Shown here piece by piece: positions 14,137-19,057 of a DNA stretch of 19,057 nt. The DNA comes from DAOTXL01 sp034434895 (lineage in GTDB: Bacteria > Chloroflexota > Anaerolineae > JAAYZQ01), in the NCBI GenBank assembly GCA_034434895.1, contig DAOTYI010000228.1, positions 1 through 19,057 on the forward strand. Direction: 5' to 3'. Position 1 is the stretch's first letter. Every line of letters begins with the position of its first letter. The notes under the pieces were generated by a model that saw nothing but the letters and a program-made list of their open reading frames with translations, did not search any database and had not been told where the DNA came from. The translations under genes were made by a program, and so were the position numbers.

Positions 14137-15234
14137 TTACCCGCCGACGGCGATGGCCAGCACCAGAAACTGAAACAGCGCCTGGAATGCTGCTCCGACG
14201 GTCGCCGGCAGGATTGATTTCAGGCGAAAGATCTGCTGCACCAGCAGCACGGTGAGCAGAACGGCCCACAGCACGCCGGCCAGGCCCAGCAGCCCTGCCG
14301 GGAAAAAGGCGCCGGCCCCCGCGAGCATGGCCATCGGCACGGCCAGCAAGGCGCGGGGTATCTGGGGCAAGGGGTAGAGCAACGCCGCCGGACGGAACTC
14401 AATGGTGCCGGGAAAGACCTCGGCCAGGGCGTAGAGGTAGAACGCCCCCAGCCCCCACTCCACGCCGCTCAGGGCCACGATCGCCAGCGGCCTCCACCAC
14501 GCCCCGCCGATCAGGGCCAGGATCACCAGGTCTACCAGCAGCAGCCCTCCGGCCACCGCCCCCATCGCCTGGGCGGTGAGGAGCAACGGCCACCCCTCGT
14601 CGCGGGCCTGGTCGTGCAGAGCAGCCAAAGCAGGCACCGGCTCGAAGACCAGGCGCGCAGGCAGCGAAAAAAAGTCGTCGTCGAACAGGGGGTTGGGGGC
14701 AGCCTGGGCCACCTCCTGCCGCAGGCGGTCCAGCAGCGGCTCAAAATCGCGGATGGCAGAGGTAAAGAGCAGGCCCGGCTCCAGGCCTGCGCCCAGGCAG
14801 GCGCTCACCAGGCGCGGCCAGGGGGACCAGCGTGCCCACCGGCCCTGCACCAGCACCAGGCGGCGGCGCGATTGCTCAAAGCCGGCCACCCGGACGGTGG
14901 TGATCGCTGCCCAGGGGATGGCCTGCCAGCCCCACACGGTGCGTACCGCCAACCCTTCGTCGGCCAGGGAAAGGTCAGGCAGGAAGGCATACACCAGGGC
15001 CACCGACCCGGCGGTCAGCAGCAGGCTCAGGTGGGCCGCGATGAGGGGGCGGAGCGGTTGGGTGGCCAGCTCAGCCCCCTGGATCAGGGGGAGGATCAGG
15101 TGCAGCCAGGCCAGTGCCCAGCGCCCCCCTGCCACCCCTACCAACAGGAACAGCAGGCCGCTCCGGGCCAGCCGCACCGGGCGCGGATAGCGTAAAATAT
15201 AAGTCGGCAGATCCTCTTTCGGGATCCGGATCAT
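14137..15234 (-). CDS. Polytopic membrane protein with a PH-like cytosolic segment, function unknown
   Basis: A 365-residue protein I cannot assign to a named family. It has two N-terminal helices (about 23-46 and 63-86), a soluble stretch of 125 residues, and four or five C-terminal helices (217-242, 249-272, 294-312, 314-334, 342-363). The soluble stretch begins LADEGLAVRTVWGWQAIPWAAITTVRV (89-115), the strand pattern of bacterial PH-like domains placed after two helices, though this is weak. It continues RLVLVQGRWARWSPWPRLVSACLGAG and LFTSAIRDFEPLLDRLR, as in such domains. ATG 15234 is preceded by AAGGTGA. The peptidase starts 23 bases downstream, suggesting the two work together, perhaps at the envelope; that is inference. 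Confidence 0.75.
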   Translation of the reverse strand: MIRIPKEDLPTYILRYPRPVRLARSGLLFLLVGVAGGRWALAWLHLILPLIQGAELATQPLRPLIAAHLSLLLTAGSVALVYAFLPDLSLADEGLAVRTVWGWQAIPWAAITTVRVAGFEQSRRRLVLVQGRWARWSPWPRLVSACLGAGLEPGLLFTSAIRDFEPLLDRLRQEVAQAAPNPLFDDDFFSLPARLVFEPVPALAALHDQARDEGWPLLLTAQAMGAVAGGLLLVDLVILALIGGAWWRPLAIVALSGVEWGLGAFYLYALAEVFPGTIEFRPAALLYPLPQIPRALLAVPMAMLAGAGAFFPAGLLGLAGVLWAVLLTVLLVQQIFRLKSILPATVGAAFQALFQFLVLAIAVGG

Positions 15235-15315
15235 TCCCCTTCACCTTGCGGGCAGCAGGCCCGTCCAGGACATTATACCCGAAACCGGGTCAGGCGGCAA
15301 GCGCCATCACTTTTA

Positions 15316-15468
15316 GGGTGTTCGTAGCAGAAGAAGGGAACAACCCGCCCGCCCTGCTCCCGCCAGGTCTGTGACCCGGCGGCCCCCCCACTGTAGGGCA
15401 ACTGCTCGCAGTTGCCCTACAAACGCACCAGCCTTGCGCCCCCCACTGGCGTTCTGCTTCGAACACCC
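15316..15468 (+). mobile_element. MITE-like element with terminal inverted repeats and target duplication
   Basis: The left end GGGTGTTCGTAGCAGAA (15316-15332) and right end TTCTGCTTCGAACACCC (15452-15468) are 17-bp inverted repeats with one mismatch. The hexamer CTTTTA lies immediately outside each end (15310-15315 and 15469-15474), a direct target-site duplication. At 153 bp it codes for nothing. The inside has the TCTGTGACCCGGCGGCC box and a 14-bp hairpin TGTAGGGCAACTGC/GCAGTTGCCCTACA (15392-15421). It must rely on a transposase elsewhere. Related copies are at 10891-10990 and 18027-18346. Confidence 0.85.
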
Positions 15469-15473
15469 CTTTT

Positions 15474-15623
15474 ATAGGACACGGATGACACAGATTTCAC
15501 GGATGAACATGATGATCGCCCAGGACTCTGCAATGGGTAGCATTTTTCTTTGTGTCCTGGTGCCTTTGTGGTGAGCCTGCCGGGTCAACGGCGTAACTCC
15601 TGCTACTGAGTATACGTTCATGG
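15474..15623. repeat. Degenerate GGACAC/GACACAGATTT repeat region
   Basis: After the MITE come GGACACGGATGACACAGATTTC (first 20 bases at 15478-15497), the box TGCAATGGGTAGCATTTT (15529-15546), CTTTGTGTCCTGGTGCCTTTGTGG (from 15548) and TACGTTCATGG (15613-15623). GACACAGATTT also occurs at 1161; the second box matches 7981-7998 at 17 of 18 bases; the last matches 274-284. It appears to be a diverged or composite member of the GGACACAAA family. No gene is visible in 15235-15723 outside these repeats. Confidence 0.5.
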
Positions 15624-15657
15624 CGAATCGAAAAGGCCTTCCAGGTCTACAGGGCAC

Positions 15658-15685
15658 TTGACTTTTCGGCAGTCGGGTGTATAAT
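15658..15685 (+). promoter_or_regulatory. Sigma70-type promoter of the glycoside hydrolase gene
   Basis: TTGACT (15658-15663) and a consensus TATAAT (15680-15685) are 16 bases apart. Transcription would start near 15692, leaving a leader of about 32 bases before the ATG at 15724. Confidence 0.78.
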
Positions 15686-15723
15686 CCGGTCGTGGACGTG
15701 ATTTCATCAAGAGAGTGAAAACG

Positions 15724-17193
15724 ATGATAAGAAACAGAAATCCACAATTCAGCCCAGGGCAGTCTGAGTACAGCCGTGGCAATCGTGGTTTGATCCTGAT
15801 AGCTGCCCTGTTGGTGGCCTGCATCGTGCTGGCTTGCCTCTTTGTGGGCCTGGTTGTCATCGTGCGTCTGGCTTCCGGTCCCGAAGCCACACCGACACCC
15901 CGGCCGACCTTGCGCCCGACCTTCACGTCGGCCGTTGTGGCCCCGACGGAACTCCCTCAGCCAACGGCCGGGCCTGGGACGACCGAAATCCCAACCGGCG
16001 AGGCGACGCAACCGGCCACAACTCCACCCGTCGAGACCCCCTCCCCCAACCCTGCACCGCTGACCGCCACCTCTGCGCCGCCACCCGGCCCAACCCCGCG
16101 CCCCACTGCGCTGCCGGCCACCATGTCCTCGCCCGACTTTGGCATCCAGGCTTTCCTATGGTGGCAGCCGGAGATCGCCCACCGGGACCTGGGCCTGATC
16201 CGCGATGCCGGGTTCACCTGGGTCAAGCAGTGGTTCGCCTGGCGTGACATCGAAGGGGCAGGCAAAGGCAAATATGACTGGGGGACTACCGACCGGATCG
16301 TGGACCAGGCGCAGGAATTCGGCCTGAAGCTGATCGTCCGCGTGGACCGCGAGCCGGACTGGGCCGGCCCACCGCCGGGCAACAGCGACCACTTTGCCGC
16401 TTTTCTGTCGGCCATGGCCACCCGCTACAAAGGCCGCATCCAGGCTTACCAGGTGTGGAACGAACCGAACCTGGCCCGTGAGTGGGGCAACAAGCCGCCC
16501 AACGCTCAGGAATACACCCAGATGCTGAAAAAAGCCTACCAGGCCATCAAAAAGGCCGACCCCAATGCTCTGGTCATCAGCGCCGGGCTGGCTCCCACGA
16601 CCGAATTGAGCCAGCGGGCCGTGCCCGATACCCGCTTTGTCCAGGCCATGTATGCCGCCGGAGCCAAAGGATATTTCGATGCCCTGGGGGTTCATGGGGC
16701 CGGCTATAAAGCCCCACCGGAAATGGATCCGGATCAGGTGGCCAACGATCCCAACTATTACAACGTAGGCGACGTCAACTGCCCCGGCCCGGCCTGCCGC
16801 ATCTACTGCTTCCGCCACGTGGAAGACCTGCGCCAGATCATGGTGGACAATGGCGATGCGAACAAGCGGGTGGTGGTGCTGGAGTTCGGCTGGACCCGCG
16901 ACGAACGGCCCAACAGCCCCTACTACTGGCACCGGGTGCAGGATCAGTTTGTGCAGGGCGATTACATGGTGCGCGCCTACCAGTATGCCCGGGACCACTG
17001 GCAACCCTGGATCGGCGTCATGAGCCTGATCTACATGCCCGATGTCAACTGGACCCAGGACGACGAACAGTTCTGGTGGTCGGTGATGGAACCGAGCCAG
17101 ATTGATGAGCTGCGGCTCATGGCCCCCTATGTCATGCTCTGCCAGTATCTTAACCAGGAGCGCGGCCTGGGGCGCTGCCGCTATTCACCATAA
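15724..17193 (+). CDS. Membrane-anchored glycoside hydrolase-like protein (clan GH-A TIM barrel)
   Basis: A 489-residue protein predicted to face outside and cleave a polysaccharide. A cytosolic basic leader (1-20) is followed by a single hydrophobic anchor (about 22-48) and a Thr/Pro-rich linker (about 52-135). The barrel domain runs from FGIQAFLWW to the end. In clan GH-A (GH5/GH39-like), the acid/base Glu follows Asn: here YQVWNEPN with Glu247. The nucleophile is probably Glu387 in VVVLEFGWT on a later strand. No lipobox is seen, so it is an uncleaved signal anchor. The start is ATG 15724, with AGAGAG about nine bases upstream; a GTG at 15715 would add three residues. It has its own promoter and faces another Thr/Pro-linked anchored protein across an inverted repeat. 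The precise family and substrate cannot be given. Confidence 0.85.
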   Translation: MIRNRNPQFSPGQSEYSRGNRGLILIAALLVACIVLACLFVGLVVIVRLASGPEATPTPRPTLRPTFTSAVVAPTELPQPTAGPGTTEIPTGEATQPATTPPVETPSPNPAPLTATSAPPPGPTPRPTALPATMSSPDFGIQAFLWWQPEIAHRDLGLIRDAGFTWVKQWFAWRDIEGAGKGKYDWGTTDRIVDQAQEFGLKLIVRVDREPDWAGPPPGNSDHFAAFLSAMATRYKGRIQAYQVWNEPNLAREWGNKPPNAQEYTQMLKKAYQAIKKADPNALVISAGLAPTTELSQRAVPDTRFVQAMYAAGAKGYFDALGVHGAGYKAPPEMDPDQVANDPNYYNVGDVNCPGPACRIYCFRHVEDLRQIMVDNGDANKRVVVLEFGWTRDERPNSPYYWHRVQDQFVQGDYMVRAYQYARDHWQPWIGVMSLIYMPDVNWTQDDEQFWWSVMEPSQIDELRLMAPYVMLCQYLNQERGLGRCRYSP

Positions 17194-17203
17194 TGAACTG
17201 CCC

Positions 17204-17253
17204 ACCCTCCCGCAGGTTAGGGCGCCATCTCCGCATGGAACCTGCGGGAGGGT
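17204..17253. terminator. Large inverted repeat between convergent genes, possible bidirectional terminator
   Basis: ACCCTCCCGCAGGTT (17204-17218) and AACCTGCGGGAGGGT (17239-17253) are perfect 15-bp inverted repeats with a 20-base loop. It begins 11 bases after the glycoside hydrolase stop and ends 31 bases before the stop of the convergent gene. The position suits a bidirectional terminator, but no T-run follows on either strand. Partial copies at 10855-11001 and 17999-18024 show it is also a dispersed repeat. Confidence 0.55.
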
Positions 17254-17284
17254 AGCGGGCAATGGCAGTCTAATACCCAACGCT

Positions 17285-17977
17285 TCAGTAGGTGCGCTGC
17301 CACTCCACCCAATACCAGCCGGCCACGCCTGGATCGAACTGAACCACCGCCTGAGGGCTGGCCGGATTGCCGGCTGCGTCCACAACGATGACATACCAGT
17401 TGACCCTGTCTATGCCGATGGGGATATCATAGTGGCCCAGGTCCACCCCCCCCTTGCTGACCGCTTCCAGCGACTGCCATTCGTTATAGGCCCGAATGCG
17501 AACCCCTTCCAGCATGTTTCCTGCCCCATCCCGGATCGTGCCGCCGATGTAGCAACAGCCGGCCCGGCCGGCATCCGGGCGGGCGCTGATCAGCCGGAAT
17601 TGATAGGCCGGGACAGGCACAGGGGTAGGCAGCGGGGTCGCCGACGGTGAGGGTTCTGGCGGCGGTTCAGAGGGCGGCGGTTCGGCAGGTGGGAGTTCAG
17701 GAGGTTCGGTCGGCGGCGGCGGTTCGGTGACGCCAACCGGCACCAGGGCGGTCAGGGTGGCGGTGATCCCCGACACCGGGGTCGGGATGACCACCGCTGT
17801 GGCCGTGGCCGTGGCCGTCGGCGGCCGCGGAGTTTTCACCACCCGGGTGGCCGGCAGTGGGGTGGCCTGGGCGTGCAGCGCCTGTCGGCTGGACATAAAG
17901 CCGGTATAGGCGACATAGAAGCCCAAAATCAGGACCAGCAGGACGATCAGAAACCCAAAGGCGTATCCTTTATTCAT
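17285..17977 (-). CDS. Membrane-anchored surface protein with Pro/Thr linker and C-terminal beta-type domain
   Basis: A 230-residue protein, not assignable to a named family. It has a short basic N-terminus, one hydrophobic anchor (6-26), and a long linker (about 35-123) rich in Thr-Ala then Pro-Glu repeats. The C-terminal domain (125-230) begins YQFRLISARPDAGRAGCCYIGG with adjacent cysteines 141-142. It continues GTIRDGAGNMLEGVRIRAYN and VNWYVIVVDAAGNPAS, a pattern like carboxypeptidase-regulatory or CnaB-like beta-sandwiches. Such domains are usually structural or binding modules. I chose the ATG at 17977 because the longer frame runs back into repeat DNA (17999-18100). The ribosome site is weak. 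It converges with the glycoside hydrolase, which has the same anchor-linker-domain layout, so a shared role at the cell surface is likely. Confidence 0.78.
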   Translation of the reverse strand: MNKGYAFGFLIVLLVLILGFYVAYTGFMSSRQALHAQATPLPATRVVKTPRPPTATATATAVVIPTPVSGITATLTALVPVGVTEPPPPTEPPELPPAEPPPSEPPPEPSPSATPLPTPVPVPAYQFRLISARPDAGRAGCCYIGGTIRDGAGNMLEGVRIRAYNEWQSLEAVSKGGVDLGHYDIPIGIDRVNWYVIVVDAAGNPASPQAVVQFDPGVAGWYWVEWQRTY

Positions 17978-17998
17978 AAACCCCAGGACTTTCGATTG

Positions 17999-18024
17999 AC
18001 TCCCCCGCACGCTGGCGGGAGGGT
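17999..18024. repeat. Solo CCCTCCCGC-type inverted repeat
   Basis: ACTCCCCCGC (17999-18008) and GCGGGAGGGT (18015-18024) form an imperfect 10-bp inverted repeat. The right arm is identical to the ends at 10992-11001 and 17244-17253. It lies upstream of the anchored protein gene and touches the target duplication of the MITE-like element at 18027. Confidence 0.55.
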
Positions 18025-18026
18025 AC

Positions 18027-18346
18027 GGGTGTTCGAAGCAGAAGAATGGAACACCCCGCTCGCCCTGCTCCTGCCGGGCCTGTGACCTGGCAGCCCTCAC
18101 CGGCGGGGGTCACAGCCCCCATTGGCATCAAGTTAAGGGGCGGGCGATTGGAAATCGCACCGGGTAGCCGAAGGCAATGCCTTCAGCTACCCGGCCGTCC
18201 GCCTGCGCGGACGGAGACATCCACGCCGGTGGATGCCTGGCCGCAGGCCCCTGAGGTGCGACTTGAGTCGCTTCACTTGATGCTTATGGTCACAGACCCC
18301 TGCCGGGCAAGGGATGCCCCACCCTGGCGTTCTGCTACGAACACCC
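18027..18346 (+). mobile_element. MITE-like element with target duplication, carrying a nested hairpin-array repeat
   Basis: GGGTGTTCGAAGCAGAA (18027-18043) and TTCTGCTACGAACACCC (18330-18346) are 17-bp inverted repeats with one mismatch. GGTAC flanks both ends directly (18022-18026 and 18347-18351), a 5-bp target duplication. At 320 bp it is twice the 15316 copy because another element (18125-18283) sits inside. The left arm shares GAACACCCCG and a CTGTGACC box with the other copies. It codes for nothing credible. Confidence 0.85.
18125..18283. repeat. Nested hairpin-array repeat inside the MITE-like element
   Basis: The ends are GCATCAAGT (18125-18133) and ACTTGATGC (18275-18283). Six hairpins follow one another: GCGATT/AATCGC (18144-18158), CCGGGTAGC/GCTACCCGG with inner GAAGGCA/TGCCTTC (18160-18194), CCGTCCGC/GCGGACGG (18195-18214), CATCCAC/GTGGATG (18218-18235), GCCTG/CAGGC (18235-18248) and GCGACT/AGTCGC (18258-18271). 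Read on the minus strand, the last four boxes match 36-97 in order. The first two hairpins are extra sequence missing from the copy at 18-117. Confidence 0.75.
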
Positions 18347-18445
18347 GGTACCGCAACGGTCGGCCCGGAGTGCCGGGCACCGGAGCAATTCCTATTATAC
18401 CTGAAAAACAGGCCGGCGGCAAATAGCCCATCAGGCCGGTCCAAT

Positions 18446-18474
18446 TTGCATTTTTCCGGCAAGAATGCTATACT
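18446..18474 (+). promoter_or_regulatory. Promoter of the tRNA-Val gene
   Basis: TTGCAT (18446-18451) and TATACT (18469-18474) are 17 bases apart and place transcription start near 18481, about five bases before the mature tRNA. This supports a monocistronic tRNA transcript. Confidence 0.7.
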
Positions 18475-18485
18475 TTGGATGAATC

Positions 18486-18559
18486 GGGCGAGTAGCTCAG
18501 ATGGCTAGAGCGCGTGTCTCACATACACGAGGTCAGGGGTTCGACTCCCTTCTCGCCCA
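18486..18559 (+). tRNA. tRNA-Val (anticodon CAC)
   Basis: A complete 74-base cloverleaf. The acceptor arms GGGCGAG (18486-18492) and CTCGCCC (18552-18558) pair perfectly, with discriminator A at 18559. The D arm is GCTC/GAGC, the anticodon stem CGTGT/ACACG, and the 7-base loop CTCACAT places CAC at 34-36, reading GUG. The variable loop is AGGTC; the T arm is AGGGG-TTCGACT-CCCTT with one G-U pair. The CCA end is not encoded. Promoter and terminator flank it closely. Confidence 0.96.
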
Positions 18560-18576
18560 TCCTCAGGGATGGCCCA

Positions 18577-18622
18577 CCGTGGCTGCACCGGTTTGAGACC
18601 TGGGTGCGCGGCCACGGTTTTT
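18577..18622 (+). terminator. Rho-independent terminator after tRNA-Val
   Basis: CCGTGGC (18577-18583) pairs with GCCACGG (18611-18617), extended by TGCACC opposite GGTGCG with small bulges, and TTTTT follows at 18618-18622. It begins 18 bases after the tRNA. Confidence 0.88.
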
Positions 18623-18784
18623 CATAACTATCTCGACCATGTGCGATTCGACCCTGGCCAGGGGGTAGAGTAGGGTCCCCCCTGTCCTCATCCATGTTCA
18701 TCGATCATTGTCGAGGTAGGAAGATCGAGGCGAGCCGGAGTCTGCTGCTGGTGGAGACAGGGAAGTGGCAACAGAGGCGGTCCG

Positions 18785-19057
18785 TTGTCGAAAAAGCGGC
18801 TGAGACAGACCAAAGGCGAAAGCCAACGGAATAACGACTGGGCTCTCTGCCTGATCCGGTGGGGGATGTTTGTCTGCGCCCTGGTTGTGGCCCTGATCGA
18901 TCCAACCCATTCCCTTTCCTCGCTGAACCTGGTCCGCTTTTTGCTTGCCTTTGGGGCCTATAACCTCACCATCACCCTGCTTTTGACCGTTCGTTTCCTC
19001 CTGGGAGCCATCCCGATCTTTACCCTGATCGCCGATACGGTGACCCTGGTTATGCTG
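18785..19057 (+). CDS. N-terminal part of a membrane protein, possibly a sensor (runs off the window)
   Basis: The frame is open from here to the window end (91 residues seen). The likely start is TTG 18785, giving a basic leader MSKKRLRQTK; GAGGCGG lies about five bases upstream. The next in-frame ATG at 18866 would begin just inside the first helix. Hydrophobic segments at about 27-39, 50-69 and 71-91 (RFLLAFGAYN, LTITLLLTVRFLLGAIP) indicate at least three membrane helices. The arrangement resembles the membrane-sensor regions before histidine kinase or GGDEF domains, but no such domain is inside the window, so the function is open. Nothing clear is seen in 18623-18784 apart from a short CCCTGGCCAGGG palindrome near 18652. 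Confidence 0.6.
   Translation, partial: MSKKRLRQTKGESQRNNDWALCLIRWGMFVCALVVALIDPTHSLSSLNLVRFLLAFGAYNLTITLLLTVRFLLGAIPIFTLIADTVTLVML

Noticed and set aside
12059..14173. 704-residue open frame on the plus strand
   Set aside because: It is wholly antisense to the M28-like gene, has no domain or signal, is dominated by Gln, Gly, Pro and His, and follows from GC-rich third positions of the true gene. The minus frame has motifs and a ribosome site.
17978..18100. 41-residue upstream extension of the anchored protein at 17285-17977
   Set aside because: It overlaps the solo inverted repeat and the left TIR of the MITE-like element, and would place charged low-complexity sequence before the membrane anchor.
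18125..18283. Riboswitch or structured regulatory RNA upstream of a gene
   Set aside because: The hairpins recur at other loci after genes and at the window start, with no consistent downstream gene, expression platform or known aptamer pattern.
18512..18525. Reading the tRNA as tRNA-Met from the ACAT of the anticodon loop
   Set aside because: With the 5-bp anticodon stem CGTGT/ACACG the seven-base loop is CTCACAT, which puts CAC and not CAT at positions 34-36. The body of the tRNA is also valine-like.
18486..18559. Integration site of a genomic island at the tRNA 3' end
   Set aside because: I could not find a repeat of the tRNA 3' end in the window, and no integrase is present.

Overview
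The window reads as a GC-rich bacterial chromosome segment, most like a filamentous or biofilm-forming Chloroflexota (Anaerolineae-type) genome. That placement is an inference from codon use, from surface proteins with Thr/Pro-rich linkers, and from families such as PrsW, single-domain response regulators, MutS2 and GT4 glycosyltransferases. No rRNA or ribosomal protein is present to prove it. There is no transposase, CRISPR array, phage module or toxin-antitoxin pair.

Left part, plus strand: repeats (1-321), a class I methyltransferase (322-1074), a PrsW-type intramembrane protease (1239-2279), two tandemly duplicated single-receiver response regulators (2367-3240), a CvpA-like membrane protein (3283-3855), MutS2 with a Smr domain (3862-6237) and an FAD-dependent dehydrogenase of the COG2509 type (6280-7662). 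Good -35/-10 promoters can be read in front of prsW and the first regulator. The short gaps from the regulators through the dehydrogenase suggest co-transcription.

Middle part: a sugar and polysaccharide block. rfbC (dTDP-4-dehydrorhamnose 3,5-epimerase, plus strand) converges on galE and two GT4 glycosyltransferases on the minus strand. Upstream of galE on the same strand are an M28-like metallopeptidase with a PA-like insert and a helical C-terminal domain (12101-14113), and a polytopic membrane protein (14137-15234). These genes probably make and modify a rhamnose- or galactose-containing cell-surface glycan.

Right part: two membrane-anchored surface proteins with Thr/Pro linkers face each other. 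One is a clan GH-A-like glycoside hydrolase (15724-17193), the other a small protein with a carboxy-terminal beta-type domain (17285-17977). A complete tRNA-Val(CAC) with its own promoter and terminator follows. A membrane protein, perhaps a sensor, begins at 18785 and runs off the end.

The most unusual content is between the genes. At least four families of small non-coding repeats are present: (i) a MITE-like element with 17-bp terminal inverted repeats GGGTGTTCGWAGCAGAA and visible target-site duplications; (ii) 100-160 bp elements made of consecutive short hairpins; (iii) elements built of GGACACAAA-like units, including a matched inverted pair 11.7 kb apart; (iv) CCCTCCCGC/GCGGGAGGG inverted repeats. 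Several are nested in each other, and several abut or even supply the stop codons of neighbouring genes.
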